The notes: a model not told the origin generated them from the letters alone. A stretch of DNA of 64,000 nt from Aquanectria penicillioides (GCA_003415625.1 PYIU01000002.1:5456001-5520000); one strand, 5' to 3'; positions 11,537-24,548 are shown, numbered from the stretch's first letter. A program made the numbers and translations.

Positions 11537-14500
11537 GGCGTGACTAGGGTATGATATGGGGAGATACTATCGTTGGCCGCGGTACCATTTGAGTTCTCTG
11601 ACTTCTTTCCCCATGCGATACTATTGGCCTTTCCCTCCTGTTCTTGACGGCGGGATTTTCGGGAGGGTGAGACCACCGTAGATATGAAAATCTGGGCAAT
11701 ATCTCATACCTACCTATTTTGGGTTATCTCTTTTGAGTAACCCATCCAAGTGCGCCAGTCTTTAGTTGATAACGAAACGGACCTAAGCCGGGATTATCCA
11801 CCCAAATCTTCGGTCATTATCGTAATAAGCCGTTCCCGAGATTTCCGAGACGTTTGTCAGAAAGACCCCCCATAGCCTGAAGGACAATCACGCTTTCCGT
11901 CGAGGCAAGCCAGTATGGTTGAAGATGGCCCACAGTTTCCCGCCTTGAACTCCTAGGAAAAGCTGCACGTATAGATGACAATAAGCGGGTACAGCATGTC
12001 AGTGGGTTTGATATGTAATCATACTGAATTTGGTATTCGGGCGGCAGTCTCGGGAGAGCCCGCAAGGGTGTATCCATGCTTCACAGTCGCAATGAGCCCC
12101 TTAGGACTCAGCCAAGCTGCCGGAGCCCGTTTCACCATTTTTGGGAGCACCAACAGGGATCCCGTTGTTATCACGATCTTGTCAGCCATGGCTGACCACG
12201 ATATCGAGATCACACGCCACAGGCAGCACGGCATCGTTTTTTGCAGGAGGCGGAAAGGCTGCGTTCGCATGCGGGTAAGCACTATATAGCATGGATCTTT
12301 GGGATAGCGGGTGATGACAGCAGGATATGTGATTAGGGTGTTATGGTCAGTCCCCAAGTAGGATCGTCACCAGCCGCAGCTCAGCCATCGGGGGGGGGGG
12401 GGGGGGGGGGGGGGCGTCAAGCGGCGCCAAAGAAGTGCGAAGACGTGAAGATGGTATTCCGGAATAATCGTAGTTTGTTGGGTTGGCGATATAGACACTC
12501 TGGACTACTGATTGGCCGGGGCGAATCCCCTGGCTTGGGCTGAGCTGATGTGTGATCACGTTAAGCTGTTAGGGACGTCCTGTACAAAGTGCCTCAAGTC
12601 AGTGCGCCTGGCTGGGAGATACGCTGTTAGGCTTCCGCCCTATGGTGTAGCAATACCTTTCAGGGACATGCCTTTTGCGCACCATTACCTATACCCTCCG
12701 GGATATTATCATTGAGGCCAGTCACTGGAACTATCAGGGGCAACCCCCGTGTAATCAAATCGGTCACCAAAAGCGGACGCTTGTTCGTCATGGCACATGA
12801 AGGCGGGGAAGCCGGCTGCGCTTGTGTGCGTTTGAGCGGGTACACAGGGAAATGGGTGTGAGAGTCGAGAGTGCGAACCACGCTAACGCACATGACGTTG
12901 TTCCAGAACAATGCCTCTGTCCACAGGCCTCTCACTGTGGACGGGTCGCTGGGTCCCCTATGGTCGGAAAGAAAACGGGACATGCAACAATTATAGCGCA
13001 GTCCGCCTCTAGGAGTCTAGCTGCGTGTGTGCTAAAGACTGTTGCAGAAGCGCCGCCCGAACAGCGCCACACTTCATGGTGCAAGTTCTCCGACACCGAC
13101 CGTCGACACCAGGGAGCGGGGGCCGTTAGGAAAACGTTGACTTAGCCCGGGTCGGTGAAGTTAGGATTGCCGAATAGTAAAGGGCGCACCATGTCGGCTC
13201 GCGGCACCCATCAACAGGTCATTCGGACTGAGCGATTGCTGATCCAAATTCTCAAGGGCCAAACCCCCCCCAAGTCAGAGCGATGGCCACGGGACCTAGA
13301 GGCACGAGACTTGAAGTCCGACATTGACAAAAGGACTGGCGGAGAGACGGACAGGCGGGCAGGCGGAAAGCAGGCAGCATGTACCGCTTGCTAGACTTGG
13401 AAGAGGTGCGAAGGAGTAGAGCTACTAGGTGCACTCACAACGGACCGACTAGGACGCGAGAGGATGCGTGTGATAGGATACCGCCGTCGTGGTTGGGAAC
13501 TTGGGACCGGGTGATTGGTGATGTGAGCAGGTTACGGGGAAGGCGGCGCGAAGCAACCCCACACTTTGTCGCTTCGTCGCATCATCGTGAGCGGGGGAGG
13601 GATGGTAAGAAGCAGCCGGGGATGGAACATAAAAGATGGACCCTAGTTGTTTACGAACTGTCGTTGTCGCCTTCTTGTCGCCCTTGTATAGCGGGGTGGT
13701 AAGTGTCAAATTGTCGATGGTGGTCGGTTCTGTATCATGATCAATCGGTATGATATCTAATCATCAGGAGCCCGCATTTGAGTGAATGGTGAACAGTTCA
13801 GAAAGGAGGGGGCGCTCTTGAACCGAGTCCTGGGGGACCCCCTGACGAAAACCATGGATGGACAGGGACCGTTCAACAGCTCCATATCCGCTTCAAGCCA
13901 CTGACCTGTCTCTACTGACCAGCTATGGAGTTGGCTAATGACCAAGACCGTAGCTGACTGCCTACTCGGTACAAAGTCCTAGCCCACAGCTGTCAGAATC
14001 GGTACAATTGAGAACAGAGCTGGAGATGCAAGGACCAGGGTGATACGGGGCCTATTGCCACAGATGGTGTGCCTTGCCGCCGCCGCCTTGGTTGCTTGGG
14101 GTCTCGATGAGCATGTTCACGTTGCCTGCAGAAGTAGGGTGCATTTGCTGGCGTACCCGACAGTGGCGAGACCGATGAGACCTGAACCAACGACATGGGC
14201 GACGATGGACCGCGTGCATGTGGAGTTGGACGGGAGTGTCCAATTAGTGGTGATGGAGAGGTGACAACAAGGACGAACGACAATTATTCCCACCAAGCAG
14301 CGTGCATTTTGTGCGCCTTTTGTACCTCTTCAGCCCACTGTGCTTGTCGCGGCTGCCGACGTCGAGCTGTTGAATGTTGAATGAGCGTCTGCCCGTCGTG
14401 GACATGTAGCCCCCGGACCGAGGCAGGGCCCTGAGCCGATCTATCGCCTCCGTTGGGGGATCTTCGGGTTCGTGTTTTGGGATTTTTCCTCGTCCTGTCC

Positions 14501-17444
14501 CTGCGCAGCACTGAGTCTAAGCGTAGCTGCATCTACGATCGGTCTAACCAGGCTGCGGCTTATTTGACCCATATCTCTGGGAGAGAGAGGCCGATTTCCT
14601 ATGGTACTGCTCCCTCAGATCGTCTGTCTCTCAGAGGAACGGAGATACTGCACCTTAAGTCCACATCGATCAAGGAAAAAGAGGGTGGCTAAGAAGGGAC
14701 CTACCCATCTCCGGCAGCTGTCAGGTTGTAAGGCTCCATCCGCACCAATTTTGATGGAGGGAATGCACCCGCCCGACTTGGCACCCATGGACTGCCGTGC
14801 CGCAACAGTGACCTTGACTAAATTCGCCTCTTGAATGGTTGTTGAGATGCCGCCTTTTCCTGGCTGCCGGCTAAAGTCAGTCCCCAACGCCTTCGGCAGC
14901 CCGTTGAAAAAAAAAAAAAACCCCCAGATTTATCACCGTCCGTCACCAGCTTGTGGCGCCGCTGGTTAGCGCGCTGGCGGATAGTTGACGTGCAATGAGG
15001 TTACCCTACTCGGGGGACAGATGTGTCGCCGGCCGGGAGCCATCTTCCTTGAAAGGCCATGTAATATGTGGTCCCGATACCGAATCGGCGGTGCGAGTTA
15101 CTGGGTGGGGGGAGAGTAAGGCGGGAAGAAAGAAGCTATGGGCATTCTCAGCAAAGGAGAGACCAGGGTAGGGAGAGAAACAACAATGGGAACGGAAGAA
15201 AGAAAGCACTTGTGTCTTCCCCCAAAGACTCATCGTGCTGTACCCCGTGAGACTACCTGCCTACCTACCTACCAAGGTGCCTGAGGATCTGAAGCGTTGA
15301 CGAAGTCTAGTGTGGGCACAACTTGGGCGTCTTCCCCCAGCTCACTATCAATCCCCCCCTCCTCGCTCAGTCTTGTGCCGAAGCAGGCGACTCGCAAGTC
15401 CACCACTCTTTGCTTCCTCTGTACCTCAGGCACAACCGAGAAGCTCCTGTGTGCCCTGATGGCCTTCTGTCTGCTTCGACTTCGCTTACCGATTGAACCC
15501 CGACTCGGCATACAAGGGCTGTCAATCTACTGCAGTCGTGCTTCTAGCTACTGCCACCGTACAGTACGGAGTACGACTGACAGGCTACGGTTCCTGCTGC
15601 TCGTTCTGCTTCTCCAGCTCCAGCTCCAGTTCCAGCATCAAGTTCGTCCAATCCAACCACGGTCCCCATCCTTGCCCCATCCATGCTTATTACCCTGGTC
15701 CCCTTGGTCCCCTTGCCTTCTCAGGGCCTCTGGGTTGCTCGCATCCATGCCAGTGCCTCGTGGCCAGGCCTCTTCTCACTCGCCGTCATACCTTGAGCCA
15801 GCCAATAGGGCCCGCGCCCGCCCGGGCCTGAATGGAACCACCGCTCGACGACCTTCCTTAACGCATCCATCCTGAACCATCGGAGGCGCCACCCCACCAC
15901 ACCACAAACTCCGCTCTGCACTACGAAGTACCATAGCACATACTTGGCTGGGTCTCCTCTTCAGGCGCGCCCTTCTCCGCTGGACGCTCCCCTTTCTTCA
16001 TCGAGAGCCTACCTCCCTCTCCCCACGGCCTGGCTGACACACTGTCACTGTTCGCACTGGTGGCTGGCGGTTTGGATTGTGCCGCCAAGAGCCAAGCACC
16101 AAGGCGTCCCCTGACCTAACTCGAGTCGATCAGCCTATTGGGGCCTCCTCGTAAATACCTGGATGATTACCATCACCCTCCACCCTCTACTCTCCTCTCA
16201 TCCTCCTAGCCTCTCACAAACCACCTCGGCCTTCTAGCCACCCCGGCCTCCGGGGTGTCTTGTCGGGGTGGCCCACCTATTATCCACTATTCACTGGGGG
16301 GGGGGGCCTTTGGGGGGCCTGCCGGGCAAACTGGGGTCGCGTTGCCCATTGCGTCGTCCATTGCAGCCCACCCTCTGCAACTGCAGCATCCCCGTCCCTC
16401 CCTACCAGAGTCCCAGAGAGGTCAAGGAAGGTCAAGGAAGGGGAAGAGGTTTCGGCTATGTCCAAGTGATATTGTTTCTTAGGCTCGAACCTGGCCGGGC
16501 CCGGGACCAGCTCGCAGCATGGAAAGCTGCCGTGACCTCAAATCTTCCATCTTGACCAATGCGTTCCCGCGACCAACGGCCGCTCCAAAAATACACTCGC
16601 CTCTGCCTGCTCGCCATTGCACTGCCTTGCGCTGTGTGCCCGTGTGCCCGTGTGCCTCTCTGTGTGCCTGATTGTGCCTGCGCTGCTTCGCTCCTCCTTG
16701 CACGCTCCGCCTTGCCTCCCCCGAATCTTGTCCGCCCCATGGGTTGGGTTGGTCCTGGGGCCTAGGCGTGTGTAGGTAAGGTAGGTACCTACATAGAAAA
16801 CTGCGCTAGGCGGACGGAGTACCACCACCACACCCAACTGTAACATCCCCCCTCTTCCCCCAGGTTCAAGCCTGGACGATCCAGAACAGACCATCTCTTT
16901 TCTCCCGCCACCACTACCACCTACCACCTACCACCTACATCAGCCTGCGACCTTTAGCTACCCGACCTACCTCGTTCTTCTCCTTTGCGCATCCTTCTCC
17001 TTGTTTCGCTCTCCCTCTCTCGCATCCCATCGTCCCTCGTCCTCTCTGCTTCCAATCCGCTCCCGCCGTCCGACCGTCGCCGACTGATTCAACGTCCCGG
17101 GCGACCTTCGTCTTGACTGCCGCCGTCGCCCACCTAAACCAGCGCTTCACTCCAGCGCCGTCGCGTTTCCACGCCACACCTCGCGCCTCGCTCTTCTCAT
17201 CGGCAATCCAGCGACCGAACCTCCCCGCCAGACGGCGTCCCGCCCTTCGTGCACCCAACGACTCTTCTTCATAATCCGCTGTCGATTCGCTTTCGCATGA
17301 ACCCCGGTCCCAATTGCGACCTTTCTCGCTGAGCTGGTGCCGTCCAGCTCCTGCGGTCGGACGTCCGACTCCGTCCCCAGCTCGGCTCAGTAGCCCACAG
17401 GCTGCTCCCGCTTTCATCCCCGACGACACCCCGACCACGCCGAA
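11537..17444. other. Long gene-free region
   Basis: About 5.9 kb in which I cannot support any gene, RNA or transposon. Frames up to about 190 codons (for example 15297-15875) are low-complexity and lack splice-consistent partners. Notable features are a 25-G run at 12390-12414, a short A/C run near 14908, TACCTA motifs near 11706, 15260 and 16775-16795, and CACCTAC repeats near 16915-16940. From about 15600 to 17440 the plus strand is C/T-rich and probably forms the promoter and leader of the creB-like gene. Confidence 0.5.
12390..12414 (+). repeat. Poly(G) tract, 25 bases
   Basis: Uninterrupted G run, the longest in the window. It could form a quadruplex, or its length could be inaccurate. 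Confidence 0.9.
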
Positions 17445-19954
17445 ATGGCCGGCTTCTTCAACAAGATCAAGGGCTCTGGCACGGTGCGTTGCCAACTTCT
17501 TGCCCTCCCGCTTCCCTTTTCTTCCCAATTTCCGATCCCGTCGACCGATGCTCTCCATCCTTGACCCTTTGCGCCAAGACCTGCGACCTCAGACTAACAA
17601 AATACCGCTCCGTTATAGGCCTCTGCAACGCCATCCAAGGATGCCATTTCCAAGAAGAAGGAAGAGCCTGTGCTCGATCTCACACCGTTGGAGAAGATGC
17701 TACAGAATGCCGGTCCTTTACGAGATGATGGCACCGATAGATTCTTCGGTCTTGAAAACGTACGTCGCAGTCCCACTTCCGAGAGAATTATCCCTTCTCC
17801 GTGTCATGAGCATCGGAATACTGACTTGCGCATCAGTTTGGAAACACATGGTATGAAAGCTAACGGGAGCACCACCACCCCCAACTGAGCACACTCCTGA
17901 CTAACCCACCCTCTAGCTACTGCAACTCCATTGTTCAGGCTCTCTTTTACTCCGACTCGTTTCGCGAGCACGTCATAAACTACCCACCATATTCGCCGTC
18001 TGACACTCCCAATGGCAACCGCCCGAAAGTCAACGTCACCATCAGACCTCCTCCTCCGCCCAATCCCGCCGCCCCGCCCGCCGGGAAGCAAAAGGGCCTC
18101 AGCACATCTCAAGTCATTAAACAGAGGCAAGCCATCAACCAGCAGCTCCCGGGCCAAGTCGGTGTTCGGCCTGAGGATAAGCCCGACACCCCAGAGTATA
18201 AGAAGAAGCAGGCCATGCTCAAGGGTCCCATCCTCGAGCTAGCGCAGGAGAATGCATCAGCATACGGGATGGAAGAATGCACCTTCACAGGCCTCAAGGA
18301 CATTTTCTTGGCCTTGATCGAAAGCAACACTCACACGGGCGTTCTAAGCCCTCAGCGATTTCTTGAGATCTTTAAGCGTGATAATGAAATGTTCCGGAAT
18401 TCCATGCACCAAGACGCTCACGAATTTTACGGCTTGGTGCTGAATGATGTCATCGCAAACGTCGAGTCCGCAGCTCGGAAAATGCAACTCCAAGTAGAGG
18501 ACGGTCTCAAGCAATCGGTAGAAAACGCTCTTGGATCCGCCTTGGTCAACCATGCTTCAGGCGCCCAATCACCTGGAACGGGCTGGGTTCACGACATTTT
18601 TGAAGGCGTCTTGACATCAGAAACAAAATGTTTAACATGCGAGACGGCATCGCAGCGTGATGAGACCTTCCTGGACCTCTCCATTGATTTGGAAGAACAC
18701 TCGTCAGTTACATCTTGCTTGCGTAAGTTCTCCGCTGAAGAAATGCTCTGCGAACGCAACAAGTTTCACTGTGATCACTGTGGAGGTCTCCAAGAGGCGG
18801 AAAAGAGAATGAAGGTCAAACGTCTTCCCAAGATTCTCACTCTACATTTGAAGCGGTTCAAGTATACCGAGGACTACAGTCGATTACAGAAACTATTCCA
18901 CCGGGTAGTCTATCCCTATCACCTGCGCATGTTCAACACAACCGACGACGCTGCAGACCCGGATCGCCTCTATGAGCTCTACGCCGTGGTGGTTCACATC
19001 GGCGGCAATGCCTATCACGGCCACTACGTCTCCATCGTGAAGACCAAGGATCGCGGCTGGGTTCTCTTCGATGATGAAATGGTCGAGCCTGTGGATAAGC
19101 ATTTCGTTCGCAACTTTTTCGGTGACAAGCCAGGCATGGCGACTGCATACGTTCTCTTTTACCAAGAAACCACGTTTGAGAAGGTCAGGGAGGAACAAGA
19201 AAAAGAAGGAATGGAGGAGGTCAAACTCGCAAATGAAGCAGCAAACCTTGCCCAAGACAACAGCGACAAGTCCGACTCAATCCCCCTGAAGCGACAGATG
19301 ACGCAGCCCGTCTCTCCCATTCTTGAGCAAGAACCCCTGGTCAGCTTAGCCCATGCTACGACGGCTCCTCCCATACCATCATCGGCGCCAGCCATAATCC
19401 CGGAAACCCAGGCTCCCCCGGCTCCCGTAGCCCCCGTGGCAACATCAAATGGACTTCGCAGGGCCGAAACTAGCAAGGAAGACGCCAAGACAAAGGAGGA
19501 AAAGAAACGAGAGAAGAAGCAACGTGAGGCAGCTGAGAAGGCAGAGAAGCAAGCTGAGAAGGAGAGGGAAAAGGAAAGAGAGAAACAGGCTAAACTTGAC
19601 GAAAAGAAACGACGAGAGGAACAAGTTAAGATGATTCAAGCACGACGAAACGAACAAGATGAGCTGCAGAAGGTCCTCGAGGCCAGCAAGAAGTCTGCGG
19701 CACAAGAAGAGGATGCCAGGAAGAAGGAGAACGGCTCGAGTCATTCGAGCTTCTTGGACCGATCCAAGCGAGGCAGCAAGTCGATGTCCAAGAAGAGCTT
19801 CAGTCTCTTCCACCACAAAGATAAGGCGGCGCCACAAGGCATCAGCACTACGCAAAACGGCGACGCAAATCCCCACGACAAGCACGAGAAGCTCAAGGAT
19901 CGCCTCAGCTTCGGCCTGGGGCGGAAAAAGAGTACCAACCTGCTCTCATCATGA
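17445..19954 (+). CDS. creB: Ubiquitin carboxyl-terminal hydrolase of the CreB / USP12-USP46 type
   Basis: Four exons: 17445-17483, 17619-17759, a 14-base exon 17837-17850, and 17917-19954; 743 residues. The Cys box reads FGNTCYCNSI with catalytic Cys65, whose codon is split TG/C by the third intron. The His box is HGHYVSI (His434), followed by [12 protein letters not shown] and CDHC pairs form the zinc-binding finger. After about residue 480 the protein is proline-rich and then a long K/E/R-rich coiled coil ending in a basic tail. This matches the Aspergillus CreB architecture: a deubiquitinase that, with a WD40 partner (CreC), acts in carbon catabolite repression; homologues are human USP12/46 activated by UAF1. 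The length agrees with CreB (about 760). Function in this species is inferred from family. The K/E-rich tail raises very little ambiguity about the frame. Confidence 0.93.
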
Positions 19955-20790
19955 GCGAGCGCAACTTTCGCATTCTTACATGGCATATTGCAAGGGATAC
20001 GAAGCTATTTTGTCATTTAGGGCCTCGGTTGTATGGATGGATGAAAGGATATTATATATACATTTGCAAGCTTCCACCACATCGGGACAACAAAAATTCT
20101 CAAGGACGGGAGCACACAGCATCAGAAAGCGCGTTGTTCTTGGCTTGGCTTGTTCCCTTTCTTGTAATCATTTTTTCTCTCCCAGATGTTATAGTTTAGG
20201 GATGGCCAAGTGCTTTATTACACCACGTGTTGGGAGTCGGGGCAGGAAAGACGACTGTTGACTTTGGAGCAATGGTGCATGCGTGGAACACAGTGGACGC
20301 AGTTGCTCGGTCGAATTCATTATTTGGAGCGATTTCATTTCCTCTTCACTATTCTCATCTTGCTTCTATTCTTTCCCTTGTTCTTTTTTTCCTTCTCTTG
20401 TTTTTCTTGGTGTAGCGCACCAATCGCGTCGCTGCGGTTGCTGTATTAATTACATATAGCGGAAGCCCAAGGCCAGGCGTTGTGTGTTTTGTGTTGCTGC
20501 TGACTGGCTGGTTGGTTCAAGACAGGTCGAAGACGATGAGGTTCATTCGGAGCTTGATCATGCGTCTTCCTCATTGGCGTCTCACTTGATAAAAAGATTT
20601 GACAAGCCTCCATCCATATTTGACGTGCTCTATAAAACAACACAAAGACTCGTACACCGCTACCCATGAATCATTTCATTATGCGACTTTCATCAGATAA
20701 ACCGGGACTCCCGTGGATGCCTGAAGTCATGTACCCGTGTCCCTGTTTACTTTTTTTTTCCCCCATCCCGTCTCGGCCGCAGCGCCGGCA
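19955..20790. other. Convergent spacer between creB-like gene and YOS1
   Basis: Both neighbouring genes end here. T-rich stretches near 20350-20410 and 20750-20760 may contain 3' processing signals. No gene is seen. Confidence 0.55.
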
Positions 20791-21344
20791 TTAACCCAGA
20801 ACAAGCTCGTAGAGAATAATGACTAAGTTGACGAATATCAAGGGCACTGTTGCAATTAAAAGCAAGGGAAATCGTTAGCGATCTTGGTGGCGCATTCTGA
20901 AGCGGGACGGCGACGACACATACTTCGCATGATGGTTCGAATACTGGCGATGAGGTGGATGATCTTAGCCTTGATACTGGCATCGGGGCCAGAACCAAAG
21001 GCTGGGTCATAGGAAGCGGGCGAGAGATTGACTAGAGAGGTACGCGCAGGGATGTTAGAAACGACGAGTCCACGACGAGCCATGAGGGAGGAGCGTACTG
21101 CGCGCGAGGAAGCGATCTTCGGAGAGAATGGCGACGGCATTAATGAGCAGCTGCGACGAGTGTTATTGGCCAGATCCTAGCATAGGAGGAAGACGGGAGG
21201 AGGAGGATGGGGGAAGGGAAGAATCGGGGTGGATGGTTCGTACAATGGCAACTAAGGAGAAGTTAGCAACAGCCAGAGATGGAGGAGGCGGCACGAGGGA
21301 GGATAGAATCGCATACTGTAGAGGAAGTTTCCGAAGAACAACAT
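20791..21344 (-). CDS. yos1: Yos1 / IER3IP1-type ER-to-Golgi transport protein with an 8-base microexon
   Basis: Five exons on the minus strand: 21344-21317 (28), 21251-21244 (8), 21150-21099 (52), 21031-20924 (108) and 20846-20791 (56). They total 252 bases, 83 residues, the family's normal size (82-85). The product starts MLFFGNFLYIAILLINAVAI, continues SEDRFLARIN and SYDPAFG, and ends in MPLIFVNLVIILYELVLG, i.e. two membrane segments flanking a short hydrophilic loop, as in Yos1. Yos1 works with Yip1/Yif1 in COPII vesicle transport. Each intron has GT/AG ends (65, 93, 67 and 77 bases). The 8-base exon is needed: exon 1 ends in phase 1, exon 3 starts in phase 0, and only the TTGCCATT exon joins them in frame. 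Easily missed by gene finders because no exon exceeds 36 codons. Divergent from ALG12. Confidence 0.9.
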
Positions 21345-21996
21345 GATGGGCAAACGGCGTTAGAGAAGGCGCCGCGGGCTGGAGGGTGGAGGGGGAAGCG
21401 CGAGGTCGAGATGCGTGGGTGCGGAGGGACGGTGTTGGAGTTGCGATGTCGTGGATGACATGTGGTAACAACAGCTCCAGATCTGGCCCGCACGCCTTGG
21501 TCGCGCGCTGGTCGGTTTTCAGGGCCGGTAGCGGGCCGCGAATGAGCGAGCGAGCAGGAGCCGCCGCCGCCAACACGCACGCAAGAGGCTACGGGGAAAT
21601 TGGTTGTGCCGATCCGACGACCAAGCAAGCCACTGCCCATGCCTCCCCCTGGGCAGCCTCAGGGCTCAGCTCACGCTTGTTTGGTCAAGGCGCAGCAGGA
21701 GCAAGGCCTGGCTTACACACGTCAACTGACGACGTCTCAGCTTCAACACTGCGCTCGCATTCTAATCGCAGAAGGGGAAGCATATGGAACTTGTGCTGAT
21801 CACTTTTGTGTTTTCTTCTTCTTTTTTTTTTTCTCTTGTTCTTCTTTTCTTCCATTCCTCAGCAACCGTCAGGAGGAGTTCTCAGACATTCACAGTGGAC
21901 AGCTTCTCACGAATGAGCTGAGCAGGCAAGCTCTTGAAACGGGCCGCGAATTACACACCCACGCTCACATCTCAACCACCAAAACCCGCCCTCAAG
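21345..21996. promoter_or_regulatory. Shared divergent promoter region, YOS1 / ALG12
   Basis: 652 bases between two ATGs reading outward; both genes act in the early secretory pathway. A T/C-rich stretch lies near 21805-21855 on the ALG12 side. Individual sites are not identified. Confidence 0.5.
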
Positions 21997-23795
21997 ATGA
22001 AGGCTCTAGGTGAGCTTTATTGTGTTCTGCGCAGATTCAGGTTCCAAACTAACTCATTCTCCTTTCTTTTAACCAATCCATAGACCTTGTCCTCTCCTCC
22101 CTTCTCTTCACAATCCCCCTCCTCCATCTCCTGCTCGCCCCCTACACAAAGGTTGAGGAGTCGTTCAACATCCAGGCCATTCATGACATCCTCGTGTACG
22201 GCACTCCGGCCAGCGGCGACATTTCTGCCCGTCTCGCAGGCACCTATGATCACTTCACCTTCCCCGGCGCCGTGCCGCGCACCTTTCTAGGCGCCGTCGT
22301 CCTCGCCGGCCTCGGCCAGCCCATCGTCGCCATCGCCGGCTTCCGCCACGCTCAAGTCATCGTCAGGGCGCTTCTGGGCGCGATGAATGCCACCGCTCTT
22401 CTCGTGCTGAGCAAGAACCTGCGTACTGCCTACGGAAGGGGCGTTGCCAATTGGTGGGTCGCCATGATGGTCAGCCAGTTTCACATCAACTTCTATCTAA
22501 CCCGGACCTTGCCAAACATGTTCGCCTTTGGCTTGAGTAAGTTGCCAACTTCCCTCCCTCCTTGAATAAATAGCACGACTGATCGTTCAATAGCAACATT
22601 GGCTGCGGCTTTCCTCCTCCCTCAGCCCAACCCCCGCCGGGCTTTTATCCGCCAGAAGCAGGCCATCGCCCTGTTCATCCTAGCTGGGGTCATCTTCCGC
22701 TCAGAGATTGCTCTTTTGCTCATCACCACAACTCTGTACCTCCTCGGCACACGTCGTCTGAACGTCTTTTCCATTATCCCCGTCTCACTGGGCTTCTTCG
22801 CCGTCGCCCTCGCCTTCTCTGTGCCTCTCGACTCGTACTTTTGGCAGAAGCCCCTTTGGCCGGAACTCGCAGGCTTCTACTTCAATGCTATCCTCGGCTC
22901 GTCATCGGAATGGGGCGTCTCTCCCTGGCACTACTACTTCACTTCAGCTCTTCCACGTCTCCTCCTCAACCCTCTTGTGCCGCTGCTCATTGTTTATGCT
23001 GCTCTGCAGCCTGCCACCGCCCGCTCCGTGCAGGCTCTAGTCGTGCCTAGCCTCCTCTTCACCATCATCTACTCCATTCAGCCTCACAAGGAAGCTCGTT
23101 TCGTCTTCTACGTAGTTCCTTCACTCACTGCTGCCGCTGCTCTCGGCGCCAACTTCATCTCCTCCCGCGCCACCAAGTCCTTCTTCTACGCCGCTGCCTT
23201 GATCGTCCTCGTCGTCTCCATCCTTAGCTCCTTCGCCGCGAGCATGGGAATGCTTCTCATCTCTTCTCTCAACTACCCCGGTGGCGACGCCCTTTCACAG
23301 CTGCAAGCCATCGTCCGCGGCGAGCCTGCCCCCATTGTGCTTGTTCACGCAGATGTCCTCACTTGCATGACTGGCTTGACTCTGTTCGGTCAGAATCCAA
23401 ACGGGCTTCCGCTTGCTCTCGATCTCATGGAGCCTCGGCTCATAGACGGCCCCATCGTCCTATTCGACAAGACCGAGTCTGGATATCAAATGGATTATCC
23501 GGTCTTCTGGGAACGCTTCGACTACGCCCTCATGGAGAACACATCTCAGATTCTCGGCCGTTGGGAAACCGTAGGCGTCGTTCAGGGATACAATGGCATC
23601 GAACTCCTTGCGCCTGGGAAGCTCGCTGCGGGCGAGGCTGATTCCGAGGGAAGTGAGAAGGTGCTTGGCCTAGGGGCCAAGGTTGCCGAGATTCGAGGTC
23701 TTGTAAGACAGTACACGGGTGGTTGGTGGATTGGCCCGCGAATGTCGCCGCGAATCCACATCCTCAAGCAGGACCGATCATTTTATGATCCTTAG
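21997..23795 (+). CDS. alg12: Dol-P-Man:Man7GlcNAc2-PP-Dol alpha-1,6-mannosyltransferase
   Basis: Three exons, 21997-22009 (13 bases), 22084-22536 and 22594-23795; 555 residues, close to yeast Alg12 (551). It is a polytopic GT22 enzyme. The N-terminus has a first membrane helix followed by the lumenal motif TKVEESFNIQAIHD, which includes the acidic pair expected to be catalytic in this family, then FPGAVPRTF. A downstream QPHKEARFVFYVVP matches the conserved HKExRF region of GT22 proteins. At least eight hydrophobic segments follow. The enzyme adds the eighth mannose to the lipid-linked oligosaccharide in the ER lumen. The tiny first exon (MKAL plus one base) is supported by good splice ends and by continuous hydrophobic sequence. 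PIG-B/Alg9 relatives are less likely because of the overall size and motif context. Confidence 0.9.
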
Positions 23796-24548
23796 ATAGA
23801 TCAGGGGTTGGTTCTCTTGCGGGTTAGAAAGCGACGTGTATCATCTTCACATGTAAAAGAAAAACTACGACAAAACAACTTTTGGTTTTCTGAGCTTCTC
23901 GTTTGCATTCGCATGGGTGGGGAAAAGCCCGGACGCGACTATAACTTATCTCCAAAAAGGCATCCCATCCGCATCCAATCGTGAAGCTCCACTCCCCATT
24001 TGAAAGATAAAAGACAACTCTGTAAGATAGAAACAAGGTTTGAGGTTGGGGGAGACCTCCTGGCCACCGTCCCCATCCTTCCCATAGCCCAACGCCATGT
24101 AGTGTCTCTCATATGCGTTTCCCGTCCAGGGAGCCCGAACAAGCTCCGGATACATCCAAAAAACGATAAAACACCCAGACAGACATCCATCAAAAACGAC
24201 AAGGGGACTTCCAACAAACGCAACAACGCAAATGACCAAGACAACAGGCAAAGGCATAAAGTCCCCAACAGTCAAAGCCCGTGGAGTCAACTCCTCATTC
24301 CGTCCCATCCATCCATCCATCCATCCATTCGTCCATCCGTCCATCCATCCATCCATCCATCCATCAGCTTCTTCCAGGCAGTGGAAATTGAAGCCGTTCT
24401 GTTACATCCCCATAAAAAAAGGCGCAGGTCGTATCGCGTAGGGGGTTTTTTGTTCGTATTAAGTAAAGCGTCCATGTGCAGTATTCTGCTTCGGCAAGCA
24501 GACATGCCAATATTGTCACCAGTGGGGTCCTTGAAGAGGTAGAGGTCC
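23796..24548. other. Convergent spacer, ALG12 / adenylate cyclase
   Basis: About 750 bases between two stops. It includes a TCCA tetranucleotide repeat (24304-24365) and no supported gene. Confidence 0.6.
24304..24365. repeat. (CCAT)n tetranucleotide repeat
   Basis: About 15 units of CCAT with three imperfect units (TTCG, CCGT) in the middle, lying between the 3' ends of ALG12 and adenylate cyclase. Confidence 0.95.

Noticed and set aside
14951..14985. GGTTAGCGCGCTGG, resembling a tRNA D-arm
   Set aside because: No B-box or anticodon arm follows in the next 80 bases.
15297..15875. 192-codon frame on the plus strand
   Set aside because: S/P/R-rich low complexity arising from C/T-rich DNA, with no splicing partners.
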